Assembly: GCF_003813865.1 (NCBI RefSeq)
Contig: NZ_RMVG01000001.1
Coordinates: 186,001 to 250,000 of the forward strand
Source: Candidatus Pantoea deserta
Lineage (GTDB): Bacteria; Pseudomonadota; Gammaproteobacteria; Enterobacterales; Enterobacteriaceae
Direction: 5' to 3'
Length of the DNA stretch: 64,000 nt
Position 1 is the first letter of the stretch. Every line of letters starts with the position of its first letter. Below, piece by piece: positions 56,395 through 64,000 of this stretch. Position numbers and translations under genes: made by a program. The notes beneath the pieces were generated by a model. It made no database searches, was not told the DNA's origin, and saw only the letters and a list, made by a program, of their open reading frames with translations.

Positions 56395-57507
56395 ATGGCT
56401 TTAGAACATTCTCGCCGCGTGGTGGTACTGGGTGGCGGCGCGCTGGGCGTCTCCAGCGCGCTTCAGCTGGCAAAACGCGGCGCAACGGTCACGCTGGTGA
56501 CCGAGGCGGAACTCTGCTCCGGTGCGTCCGGCCGCTCGCTCTCATGGCTTAACTCCGCCGGCGAGCGCTCTGCCCCCTATCACGCGCTGCGCATGGCGGG
56601 CATCGATCGCTACCGCACGCTGTTTGCCGAAGATCCCACGCGCGACTGGCTGCGCTTCGACGGCGGCCTGTTCTGGGCGGCGGACGACGTCAGCGGCACG
56701 CGCGCGCGCCATGCGTATGAAAAGGCGCACGGCTACGACTCGCGGCTGGTGACGCGCGACACCCTGGCGCAGGCCGATGCGCAGGTAGACGGCGAGGCGT
56801 TGCCGCAGGAGGCGATCTTCAACCCTGGCGAAGGCTGGGTCAGCCTGCCGCATCTGGTGGACAGCCTGGCGCAGCAGCTGCGCGCGCTGGGCGGTGAAAT
56901 CGTGGAGCACGCCGGAAAATGCGAGGTGCTGCGCGACGGCCAGCGCGCCAGCGGCATTAAGCTGGCAAGCGGCGACCAGCTGCGCGCCGATGCGGTGCTG
57001 GTGGCCTGCGGTCCCGCTACGCCAGATGTGGTCGCGCCGCTCGGCGTCACTATCCCCAACGGCTCGCCCGTCTCGATGCTGGTGATTACCACGCCCGGCG
57101 CCCACGGGCTGAAAGCGGTGCTGAACACGCCGCGGGCGGCGGTGCGGCCTAATCCGGGCAACACCTTCGCGCTGGATCACGACTGGTATGAAGAGGATAT
57201 TCGCTTACAGGCTGACGGCAGCTACGTCATTGATGAGCAGGTGGTGGCGCAGCTGGCCGCCGAAGCCAGCAAACTGATCAAGGGCGAGCCGCTGCGCGCC
57301 GCGAGCTGGAAGCTGGGATTGAAACCTATACCTGGCGACGGCGAGCCGGTATTCGGCGAGCTGAAGAGCGTGCCGGGCTGCTTTGTCGCCTTTACCCACT
57401 CTGGCGCGACGCTGGCGCTGATCGCGGGCGAACTGCTGGCTGAAGAGATCCTCACGGGGGAAAAACAGCCGATGCTGGCCAGCTTCCGCCCGGAGCGTTT
57501 CGCATAA
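56395..57507 (+). CDS. FAD-dependent amino-acid/amine oxidoreductase (DAO family)
   Basis: This 370-residue flavoenzyme of the D-amino-acid-oxidase/glycine-oxidase superfamily has the FAD-binding loop VVVLGGGALGVSSALQLAKRGATVTLV at the start, SGRSLSWLNSAG near residue 45 and a C-terminal FAD block FVAFTHSGATLALIAGELLA. The enzyme probably oxidises the compound brought in by the preceding transporter. Substrate and oxygen use are not predictable. Confidence 0.88.
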   Translation: MALEHSRRVVVLGGGALGVSSALQLAKRGATVTLVTEAELCSGASGRSLSWLNSAGERSAPYHALRMAGIDRYRTLFAEDPTRDWLRFDGGLFWAADDVSGTRARHAYEKAHGYDSRLVTRDTLAQADAQVDGEALPQEAIFNPGEGWVSLPHLVDSLAQQLRALGGEIVEHAGKCEVLRDGQRASGIKLASGDQLRADAVLVACGPATPDVVAPLGVTIPNGSPVSMLVITTPGAHGLKAVLNTPRAAVRPNPGNTFALDHDWYEEDIRLQADGSYVIDEQVVAQLAAEASKLIKGEPLRAASWKLGLKPIPGDGEPVFGELKSVPGCFVAFTHSGATLALIAGELLAEEILTGEKQPMLASFRPERFA

Positions 57508-57532
57508 AAAAAGCCGGTCGCGCTGACCGGCT
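57505..57532. terminator. Shared terminator of oxidase and rcnB-like genes
   Basis: AGCCGGTC-GCGCT-GACCGGCT has a run of A on its left, giving a U-run for the leftward rcnB-like transcript, and CCTTTCTC on its right. It separates the two convergent genes. Confidence 0.8.
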
Positions 57533-57548
57533 CCTTTCTCGCTACGGC

Positions 57549-58049
57549 TTATCCGCGATAGTAAATATCGCCGGATTCCGCCTTGAGGATCTTGCCCACG
57601 TCATTGGTGATCAGCAGGTAGTTGCCGCCGATATAGGTCCAGTGGCTGCCGGTTTCCGGCGCGGGCAGATTGCGTTTCTGCCACTCTACGATGTTGTAGG
57701 ATTTGTCGAGATACTGCTGCGGCACGTTGTCGCCGACTTTGTACTCTTTATAGTCGATGATAATGCGGTTGAGATCGTAGTTTGACTGCGCCTGCGGGCT
57801 GCCTGCGTTGGCGTCCGGCGCGGGCGCGCTGCCGGCTTCCGGCTCTTCGGCATTGGGTCCCAGCGGCGGCTGACCGCTGCTGTCCGCGCCATCGCCCTGC
57901 GGCTGCGCATCGGCTGGCGCCTGCTGCTGCACCTGCGGCGGCGGCGGAACGGTATCGGTGGCGTCGCCTTCGGCCTGTGCGGCGGGAACAAGGCTCAGCG
58001 AGCCAAACAGTAATCCTGCTAAAAAGAGTGCGTTCTGAGTCCTGCGCAT
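57549..58049 (-). CDS. RcnB-family periplasmic protein
   Basis: This secreted 166-residue protein has signal peptide LSLVPAAQA and a low-complexity region rich in Pro, Gln, Ala and Gly (about 28-90). A C-terminal RcnB/DUF1236-type domain follows, with VPQQYLDKSYNIVEWQKRNLPAPETGSHW and the tail YLLITNDVGKIL. RcnB of E. coli takes part in nickel/cobalt homeostasis, but no rcnA or metal gene is near. The ATG at 58049 is preferred over a GTG four codons earlier. Confidence 0.75.
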   Translation of the reverse strand: MRRTQNALFLAGLLFGSLSLVPAAQAEGDATDTVPPPPQVQQQAPADAQPQGDGADSSGQPPLGPNAEEPEAGSAPAPDANAGSPQAQSNYDLNRIIIDYKEYKVGDNVPQQYLDKSYNIVEWQKRNLPAPETGSHWTYIGGNYLLITNDVGKILKAESGDIYYRG

Positions 58050-58114
58050 AGTGTTTTCCACGTTGATTGATTTTGTTAACAGTAGACCAGGATAAAGACA
58101 ATCTGTACAGCCTG

Positions 58115-58396
58115 TCAGTTCCGCACGGAAGCCTGGTAAATGTAAAGAAACACGTCGCGCTCATGGCGAGCCGCACAGATGCGGGGAACGATCTTCATCG
58201 CCTCGCTGACGGCGAAATTCATCGTCATGCCGGGCTTCCACCGCATCACCATCATCTGTCTCAGCGCCAGATTACCTACTTCCACATCAATCGCTTCGAC
58301 GTCGCGCCAGGCGCATCGCCAGCGGCGGCTGCGAAGCGATTTCGCATAGCGAAACGGGATGCTCGTCCGCAGCGCGTAGCCCCATCCCTTTATCAT
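58115..58396 (-). CDS. Small hypothetical ORF
   Basis: This 93-codon frame starts with ATG and shows codon third positions like genuine genes of this genome. I do not recognise the product. Its second half (DVEAIDVEVGNLALRQMMVM, then an amphipathic tail) looks protein-like. The ribosome-binding site is weak. The complementary strand frame 58067-58405 is considered its shadow. Confidence 0.35.
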   Translation of the reverse strand: MIKGWGYALRTSIPFRYAKSLRSRRWRCAWRDVEAIDVEVGNLALRQMMVMRWKPGMTMNFAVSEAMKIVPRICAARHERDVFLYIYQASVRN

Positions 58397-58716
58397 GCGC
58401 CCTAAAAGTTGACAGCAAGTTGCTCAGGACAGATGGTCTACTTGCCGCTTATTCACCAACGACAATGTTTTGGTTATAAAGGTTAAAGCCATCGCTAATT
58501 TTTCCATTCGAAAGCCGAAAGAAAAACCAATTATTAATTAGCTAATAATTATATTTACACATAAAAAATTAAAATTTCGATGTAATGTTTTTTTGGATTA
58601 ATTAACACTTTAGCCACAGCATGGCCAACAGATTATACACTTTTGACACCGATCAATAATCACTCCTTTTTTAAAGCGTAGCGTCAATGCTCTTTTAATG
58701 AAAAGGAGTTCTTATT
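58397..58716. other. AT-rich region upstream of hcp
   Basis: No gene was found. The base composition switches to strongly AT-rich from about 58490, marking the left edge of the Hcp/toxin cassette. An AAAAGGAG ribosome-binding site closes the region at 58700-58707. Confidence 0.6.
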
Positions 58717-59196
58717 ATGGCTATCCCTGCTTATTTATGGCTGAAAGATGATGGCGGCGCAGATATCAAAGGTTCGGTTGATGTACAGGATCGGGAAGGC
58801 AGTATTGAAGTCCTCAGCTTTATGCACGGTGTAGGTATTCCTTCCGATCCCCATACTGGAAAACTGACCGGCACACGTATCCACAGCGCGCTTGAGTTTG
58901 AAAAGGAGTTTGATTCTTCCAGCCCCTGTCTTTATAAAGCTGTATCCTCCGGCCAGACGCTAAAAAGCGCTGAAATAAAATGGTATCGCATTAATTATGC
59001 AGGTCAGGAAGAGGAGTACTTCAACATGTTGCTTGAAGGCGTAAAGATCATCTCTGTTAACCCTCTGATGCACAATATTAAAACCATCGAAAATATGAAC
59101 CATCTTGAGTCTGTCACGCTGCGCTACGAAAGAATCACCTGGAAATATTGCGACGGTAATATCCAGCATTCCGACTCCTGGAAAGAACGAGCATAA
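58717..59196 (+). CDS. hcp: Orphan Hcp (type VI secretion tube protein)
   Basis: This 159-residue Hcp1-family protein stacks as hexameric rings to form the type VI secretion inner tube and can carry small effectors in its lumen. Family features are AYLWLKDDGGADIKGSVDV at the start, and IEVLSFMHGV and ALEFEKEFDSSSPCLYKAV in the core. No other secretion-system structural gene is in the window. It lies 52 nt upstream of the Tlde1-type toxin gene. Confidence 0.92.
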   Translation: MAIPAYLWLKDDGGADIKGSVDVQDREGSIEVLSFMHGVGIPSDPHTGKLTGTRIHSALEFEKEFDSSSPCLYKAVSSGQTLKSAEIKWYRINYAGQEEEYFNMLLEGVKIISVNPLMHNIKTIENMNHLESVTLRYERITWKYCDGNIQHSDSWKERA

Positions 59197-59248
59197 GGTT
59201 GACTTTACATGGCGCAGGTTTGCGTCATCCATCACAAGGAGAAGAGTG

Positions 59249-59617
59249 ATGACATGGGTTTATGATGTCAGAAAAAAGACATTCACGCATAACGGCGTGT
59301 ATCAGTTTAGCGCACGCTATGCTGGCGCGCCGGGCTATAAAGACAATCCTGATTATGAGTGCCTGAAGAATAAAGGGCCGCTGCCGAGGGGTAAGTACAG
59401 GATTGTTGGAACCCCTTTTACTCATTCAATTGCAGGGCCTTACACGTTAAAACTGCAACCTTACAGGGAGAATGATATGTGTGGTAGAGCAGGTTTTCTT
59501 ATTCATGGAGACAGTATAAAGGATCCCGGGAACGCCTCAAACGGCTGCATTATCTTAGCACCTGACTATCGTAGAAAACTTTTTAAATCAGGCGACCATG
59601 AGATTGTTGTCATATGA
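59249..59617 (+). CDS. Tlde1-type L,D-transpeptidase-fold toxin (T6SS effector)
   Basis: The 122-residue protein matches the Tlde1/DUF2778 family, antibacterial effectors that act on peptidoglycan peptides. The motifs are GPLPRGKYRIVG (about 43-54), RAGFLIHGDS (His86) and SNGCIILAP with catalytic Cys100. There is no signal peptide, as expected for a T6SS cargo. The ATG at 59249 follows AAGGAG; an upstream frame start at 59105 lies in hcp. Four bases overlap with the following gene (ATGA). Confidence 0.88.
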   Translation: MTWVYDVRKKTFTHNGVYQFSARYAGAPGYKDNPDYECLKNKGPLPRGKYRIVGTPFTHSIAGPYTLKLQPYRENDMCGRAGFLIHGDSIKDPGNASNGCIILAPDYRRKLFKSGDHEIVVI

Positions 59618-60063
59618 AAAAGATAATATTACTGGCATTGCTCTCCATCAGCTTTAATGCATTCACCTCTGTAAAACCAGAGGAATGTATTCCTGTTGAA
59701 GAGGATGTAGGCATAGCGACGCTTTTTACTATGGTGGAGGATTTTGACATCCCAATAGCTCAGGTTGACCGGAGCAAAACCAAGGCCAGGATACTGTATA
59801 CAGAGCCTGTAAATCATAAGCTTGCACTGATCTATGGTAAAAAAGAGAGAATCCTTAGTGGCGGAGAAATGAGTGATGACAAAACCACCGCAGAGCAATA
59901 TGCCGAAGGATTCATGTGGAACAACGCTAAAAATATCATAGTGAAATATAACTTTTATAATTATCAGGGAAAAGAGAACATTTTAATTATCTCTGCATTC
60001 GTTAGTGATACCGACTGCGCGGTGCGCTGGAATGGGTATGTGGTAGTGAAGCGAGAGTTTTAA
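59614..60063 (+). CDS. Secreted putative immunity protein
   Basis: This 149-residue protein has a clear signal peptide (MKKIILLALLSISFNAFTS) and two mature cysteines (Cys25 and Cys135) that could form a disulfide in the periplasm. No known domain is recognised. Its translational coupling to the toxin gene and export to the compartment where the toxin acts make it the likely neutralising partner (inference, as for Tldi1). Confidence 0.75.
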   Translation: MKKIILLALLSISFNAFTSVKPEECIPVEEDVGIATLFTMVEDFDIPIAQVDRSKTKARILYTEPVNHKLALIYGKKERILSGGEMSDDKTTAEQYAEGFMWNNAKNIIVKYNFYNYQGKENILIISAFVSDTDCAVRWNGYVVVKREF

Positions 60064-60162
60064 TAGTTGCCAGTTAAAAAATTCCTGTGACAGCATTAAC
60101 GATCTTACGTAACGCAATCCGCTTTTAATCCTCACACGATTGCCAGGGCTGAACGCGCTACA

Positions 60163-60951
60163 TTACTCTTCTTCGCTGGCTGCAAGAGCCGGCGGAGCCG
60201 TAAGTATCTCGCAGCGCTTATCTAACAGGGATTCCACCGAGGCGCGGTTGCCTTTATCCCAGCCGCGCCGCGTGGTCAGCAGGATAAACCCTTTCTCTCC
60301 CGCAAAGGTGGCAGGCACCAGCGCGACGCCATACTCTGCCAGCTGCGGCGGCGACAGGTGGAACTCGCGCGCCACAGAGGCGACAGGATAGATCCCCATC
60401 GCCGTCGGCTGCATTACGCGGCGGGCGTACCAGGTATGATTCAGCATTCTGTCAGGCAGCGGACGCCACTGCTCACTTATGTAGGGCCGCTCGGCCTGAA
60501 GCTGGCGGCGCACATCCTCACGCAGGCAGGTAAGATGAATATGCAGCTGATTCTGACTGCGTCCAAAAGCGGAGTTAATCGCCATCCCCAGCATATCCTC
60601 AGGAACCGCCGCGCCATAAGTCGCCATCAGGCGGTAGCGCATCAGCCAGGCGTAGCCAAAGTAATCGGTGCGGCCCTCGCGCGACAGAGCGATGCTCTCA
60701 ATGCCGGACATCGCAAGATTTGGCACCAGAATAAAATGGTAGGGGTAACGGGGATTCTGCAGGATGCTAAAGCCCTGCTCTCTGCCCTGCGGCTGATAGA
60801 CCTGCTGGCAAGGCGCAGGATCGTGCCGGTAGGCATAATGGGTCATACAGAGATCCTGCGTCACCAGCCATAACGCATCGGAGCGCGCGCATCCGGTCAA
60901 CAGCAGCGCCGTAGCCAACATCAAAAATGCGCGATAAATGCACAACAGCAT
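60163..60951 (-). CDS. cdh: CDP-diacylglycerol pyrophosphatase
   Basis: Cdh hydrolyses CDP-diacylglycerol to CMP and phosphatidate. It has 262 residues. A hydrophobic N-terminus with LLLTGCARS could be a lipobox (Cys21), where the family usually has an uncleaved anchor. The HIT-like motif is NQLHIHLTC (about 135-143). SRYPYHFILVP-type and AGEKGFILL blocks support the family. It is convergent with the immunity gene. Confidence 0.9.
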   Translation of the reverse strand: MLLCIYRAFLMLATALLLTGCARSDALWLVTQDLCMTHYAYRHDPAPCQQVYQPQGREQGFSILQNPRYPYHFILVPNLAMSGIESIALSREGRTDYFGYAWLMRYRLMATYGAAVPEDMLGMAINSAFGRSQNQLHIHLTCLREDVRRQLQAERPYISEQWRPLPDRMLNHTWYARRVMQPTAMGIYPVASVAREFHLSPPQLAEYGVALVPATFAGEKGFILLTTRRGWDKGNRASVESLLDKRCEILTAPPALAASEEE

Positions 60952-61552
60952 AACACCCTGCCAGTTAGTTTTTGGACTGAATCGCTGCGTAAAAAGAGCC
61001 GGGCATGATTTCAGGGGCAGGCAGAACTATCTGCCGTTAAGGCGTAGCCTTTCCCTGTTAACCTGGCCGAATGAATTTCTTATAACGCGTATGCCTTACA
61101 AAGATGATGTTTTGCCTGGCGCGGGAAATCTATCAGCAAAACCCTTTACCCGACGTATTGGCCTGACAAGAATAAAATCTTCAGTGAGCCTTCAGCCTGG
61201 CTGGGCTGATCCAGCGGCACGGCTGCCCTCATTATAACTGCTGTCGGTCGCTGCCTGAATAACGCCCTTTCGCACCGTAACCTTCATCCTGAAGCCGACA
61301 AGGTTAGCGCAGGATACACAGAAGCGATGAAACAGTCCTCAGCCAGCAAAGTAGTGGCTAACGCCTGACGATGAGAGACTGCATTTTATTTATCTCGCCA
61401 GCATCTGTGAAAACAACACTGATTCAACCTGTGCTCAACTCTTAGTGACTCAGCGCGTTGATTCAGGGATAAACAGAAACAGTGGTAAGAAAGGTAGCAG
61501 AAAACTAAACCACACCGGGATGTGTTTTATTTAATAAAAGGAGTGACAGAAC
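60952..61552. other. Intergenic region without recognised gene
   Basis: These 601 bases contain only short frames (for example 60938-61237 plus) with no start signals or family resemblance. The right end carries AAAAGGAG at 61536-61543, serving the small ORF that follows. Nothing else stands out. Confidence 0.5.
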
Positions 61553-61579
61553 TTGAAAAATAAAAAACAGGAAAATAAC

Positions 61580-61792
61580 ATGACACAGATAAAGAATATT
61601 TTAACATTAACCATGCCGATATATATCCTCTGTCTCATGGCGGTGAAGATATATCAGCCTTCGTTTTATCCCGCCCTGCTCCCTGAAAACAAACCCCGGC
61701 ATGTAAAACTGAGCATTCTATTGAAAGACAAAATAAAGTCCAACCAATCATACCGAGTGAAACAAAGCATACCGCCTCAGAATACTTCGTAA
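61580..61792 (+). CDS. Small single-span hypothetical protein
   Basis: This 70-residue protein from the ATG at 61580 has one hydrophobic segment (ILTLTMPIYILCLMAVKIY) and a basic, hydrophilic tail. A TTG at 61553 with a better AAGGAG site would add nine residues. The product is unknown. It precedes the amidase gene by 180 nt in AT-rich DNA. Confidence 0.5.
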   Translation: MTQIKNILTLTMPIYILCLMAVKIYQPSFYPALLPENKPRHVKLSILLKDKIKSNQSYRVKQSIPPQNTS

Positions 61793-61972
61793 AAATTGCT
61801 TAAATAAGGTATGTATTTTTACCCAACCACTATTGGGCAACACGGCATATCAATTGGCATGAAAACTCTTTGTTTAATGTTAACAACCGCACGTAAAAAA
61901 ATAAAGTTGCGTTAATATCAGGCCGTCGCGACGGAAAGCAATGCTCAAGATGCCTACAGGGAGTTAAAAAAT

Positions 61973-62906
61973 ATGAAGAGTTTAGTTTATTTAGCTTGTT
62001 CAGCAATGCGCTGTAAACTTATTGCCATGGTGACTCTGTCAGCCATGTTAACAAGTTGCGCCATGCACCCTTCGAATATTGAGAAGCGCAACGGCTATTA
62101 TGCCAGCCATGCGCATAAAGCAGTTGCTCAAAATGAGAGAGTGCGATTCCTTATTCAACACTATACCGCGCTGGATGAGAGTCACTCCTTAAAGACGCTG
62201 ACTGAGGAGCAGGTTAGCGCTCACTATTTAGTTCCACCTCAGCCCAGCCTGATACAGGGTCAGCCGGTGGTCTGGCAGCTTGTTGATGAAGACAAGCGGG
62301 CCTGGCATGCTGGCGTCAGTTTCTGGAACGGTCGATCCAGCCTGAATGATTCGTCCATAGGGATTGAGATCGTTAATAAAGGATTTACCGAGGATATGGT
62401 GGGACAGCGTACCTGGTATCCCTTCCCGGAAAAGCAGGTGGACGCCCTCATCGCGCTGACAAAAGACATTATTCAGCGTTATCAGATTACCCCTGACAAT
62501 GTGCTCGGACACAGTGACATCGCGCCTTTACGCAGCAGGATCCGGCAAGCTGTTCCCCTGGGAACGCCTCGCGGCGGCGGGCATTGGCGCATGGCCCGAT
62601 CCGTTGACGGTCATCCACTACCTTGCCGGTCGTGCTCCAGACGCGCCCGCTGACGTTAGCGTTATTCAGTCGCTTCTCAAGCGATACGGATATGATCAAA
62701 TCCCGCAGGACGGCGTGCTGGACGAGGATACGCAAAAAACTATTAGCGCATTCCAGATGCACTTCCGTCCCAGGGATATTAGCGGGCATGCCGATGCGGA
62801 AACCGAAGCCATCGCGCACGCGCTTGTTGATAAGTACCGCCCCGTCGCGACATCGACTCTGGAGCCAGAGACCGTGTGCGTGACTAAACCAGCAGCCAGC
62901 GCCTGA
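61973..62906 (+). pseudogene. amiD: AmiD-type N-acetylmuramoyl-L-alanine amidase, frameshifted
   Basis: The first frame (61973-62653) gives a lipoprotein signal (AMLTSC, Cys29) and the amidase_2 domain with zinc ligands His63 (IQHYTA) and His180 (LGHSD). After DIAPLRSR the AmiD sequence continues in the +1 frame as GKLFPWERLAAAGIGAWPD, the peptidoglycan-binding tail, to 62906. The shift lies at about 62537-62543, where AGGATCCGG stands for an expected codon run such as K-D-P-G. Two lost bases would restore it. It may be a real inactivating lesion or a sequence error. Confidence 0.85.
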
Positions 62907-62934
62907 GTCGGGTTTATAACCGGGAAAAGAAATC

Positions 62935-63144
62935 ATGAGAATTTTTCTGATGCTAACGTTAATAACCTCTCTCCTCTCCGCCTGTAGTTTCGGTAACCGC
63001 GAGCCAGGCAGCGCACCGGTAGCCTCAGCATGCACCATGCCGGATATTTTCCAGCCGATGACGCCCTCTCAGCAGCAGGCGGTGATGTCTGGCGAGCGGC
63101 CCGACTGGACAGAAGTTTCGCCGCCCAAAATTCCACACCGTTAA
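62935..63144 (+). CDS. Small lipoprotein
   Basis: This 69-residue protein has a lipoprotein signal with lipobox LLSAC (Cys17) and a short Pro/Ser-rich mature part containing the tail DWTEVSPPKIPHR. Function is unknown. It begins 28 nt after the amidase frame and is probably cotranscribed with it. An AAAAGAA site precedes the ATG. Confidence 0.7.
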   Translation: MRIFLMLTLITSLLSACSFGNREPGSAPVASACTMPDIFQPMTPSQQQAVMSGERPDWTEVSPPKIPHR

Positions 63145-63150
63145 AGCCAG

Positions 63151-63181
63151 GCGTCTGCAATCCGCGAAGCGTTGCAGACGC
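63151..63181. terminator. Hairpin after the small lipoprotein gene
   Basis: Perfect 10-bp arms (GCGTCTGCAA at 63151-63160 and TTGCAGACGC at 63172-63181) with an 11-nt loop lie 6 nt after the stop. No U-run follows. Confidence 0.5.
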
Positions 63182-63205
63182 ATAGCGCACTATCCGGCAC
63201 AGCGC

Positions 63206-63232
63206 GATGCGGGGCGCGCCCTGCCCCGCATC
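63206..63232. terminator. Hairpin after the metQ-like gene
   Basis: Perfect 10-bp GC-rich arms (GATGCGGGGC and GCCCCGCATC) with a 7-nt loop lie 12 nt beyond the metQ-like stop on the minus strand. No U-run follows. Confidence 0.5.
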
Positions 63233-63244
63233 AACGCCATCCGG

Positions 63245-64000
63245 TCAGGGAGTTACCGGGATCACCGAGCCGTGGTACTGCTGTTCGATAAACTTCGCCA
63301 CCTGCGGCGAGGCAAGGTCTTTCGCCAGCTCTTTGATACGCGGATCGTTAGCGAGTTTCGGCGTGGTCACCAGCACGTTGGCGTAAGGATTGCCCTGCGC
63401 TTTCTCCAGCGCCAGCGCATCTTTCGACGGCGTCAGGCCCGCTTGCAGCGCATAGTTGCCGTTAATGACCGCGAAGTCTACGTCATCCAGCGCGCGCGGC
63501 AGCTGCGGCGACTCGATCTCAACGATCTTCAGATGGTGCGGGTTGCTGCTGATGTCCGCCGGCGTCGCCAGATTATTGATGGCGTCGTTTTTACCCGCTT
63601 TCAGCGTGATCAGCCCGTTAGCCTGCAACAGATAGAGGGCGCGGCTCAGGTTGGTAACGTTGTTAGGCACCGCCACCTGCGCGCCGTCAGGTATCTCTTG
63701 CAGTGATTTGACTTTGTGCGAGTAAAGGCCAAGCGGTTCGATATGCACCGTTGCCGCCACGTCAAACTTCTCGCCCAGCGCTTTTTCCTGATCGCGCAGG
63801 TAGGGCACGTGCTGGAAGTAATTGGCATCCACATCACCGCGCGCCAGTAGCTCGTTGGCGTTGAGGTTGCCGTTCAGCTCGATCACCTGAAGATCGAGTT
63901 TGGGATCGATCTTCTTCACGTAGTTAAGGATCTCGCTGTGCGGCACCGGATCCGCCGCGACGCGCAGCACCGCCGCCGAGCTGTAGCCAGAGAACAGCGC
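63245..64000 (-). CDS. MetQ/NlpA-family ABC substrate-binding protein (cut by window end)
   Basis: About 251 C-terminal residues of a solute-binding protein of the methionine (MetQ/NlpA) family are visible. They include RVAADPVPHSEILNYVKKIDPKLDL, VDANYFQHVPYL and DVDFAVINGNYALQAGL, which are family hallmarks. The visible segment before the domain (FSGYSSAA) resembles the end of a signal peptide without a lipobox cysteine, so this copy may be soluble in the periplasm. The N-terminus and partner permease/ATPase genes lie outside the window. Confidence 0.88.
   Translation of the reverse strand, partial: ALFSGYSSAAVLRVAADPVPHSEILNYVKKIDPKLDLQVIELNGNLNANELLARGDVDANYFQHVPYLRDQEKALGEKFDVAATVHIEPLGLYSHKVKSLQEIPDGAQVAVPNNVTNLSRALYLLQANGLITLKAGKNDAINNLATPADISSNPHHLKIVEIESPQLPRALDDVDFAVINGNYALQAGLTPSKDALALEKAQGNPYANVLVTTPKLANDPRIKELAKDLASPQVAKFIEQQYHGSVIPVTP

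Noticed and set aside
60938..61237. 99-codon plus-strand frame after cdh
   Set aside because: It overlaps the cdh start, lacks a ribosome-binding site and has shadow-like composition.

Overview
The window is chromosomal DNA of an enterobacterium. Gene content and synteny (talB-yaaA, thrLABC, yjtD, arcA, creA, rob, gpmB, yjjX, trpR, slt, ettA, nadR, radA, serB, ytjB, yjjG, rimI, holD, rsmC, a tRNA-Leu triplet, yjjZ, fhuF) follow the 'end-of-map' region around thr in Escherichia. GC-rich third codon positions and the interspersed accessory genes suggest an Erwiniaceae member such as Pantoea or Mixta. The genus is an inference.

Layout. 0-1.6 kb: talB (cut by the window edge) and yaaA. 2.0-7.0 kb: a complete four-gene chaperone-usher fimbrial operon sitting between yaaA and thrC. 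7.1-12.0 kb: the threonine operon on the minus strand with its leader peptide and attenuator. 12.1-22.3 kb: conserved backbone with arcA, creA, rob, gpmB, yjjX, trpR (perfect operator), slt, deoR and ettA. 22.5-25.6 kb: an insertion between ettA and nadR, holding an enolase-superfamily dehydratase with its MFS transporter and an AT-rich islet with an orphan EcoRII-N-like domain protein. 25.7-33.4 kb: nadR-radA-serB, ytjB, yjjG-rimI-holD, rsmC and three tandem tRNA-Leu(CAG) genes. 33.5-36.1 kb: yjjZ and fhuF, each behind a Fur-box-like site, flanking a diguanylate cyclase.

36.2-57.5 kb is largely metabolic accessory DNA: a YbaK-type deacylase; a nucleoside hydrolase/LacI/MHS-transporter operon; a histidine phosphatase; a beta-propeller protein; a sugar transferase; a LysR/tautomerase divergent pair; opgB; a GNAT acetyltransferase; the complete L-rhamnonate cluster rhmR-rhmD-rhmT-rhmA; and a LacI-controlled ABC transporter with an FAD-dependent amine/amino-acid oxidase. 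Two identical 18-bp operators lie in the LacI/ABC divergent region.

57.5-64 kb: an RcnB-like protein, then an AT-rich island with an orphan Hcp, a Tlde1-type L,D-transpeptidase toxin and a secreted putative immunity protein. After these come cdh, a small unknown ORF, a frameshifted AmiD-type amidase, a small lipoprotein and a MetQ/NlpA-family binding protein cut by the window end.

The most interesting items are the Hcp-Tlde1-immunity cassette, the stand-alone EcoRII-N-like protein, mutually exclusive RNA hairpins that can cover the ribosome-binding site of the nucleoside-operon repressor, the tandem LacI-type operators, and a probable small gene with no AUG start upstream of the sugar transferase.
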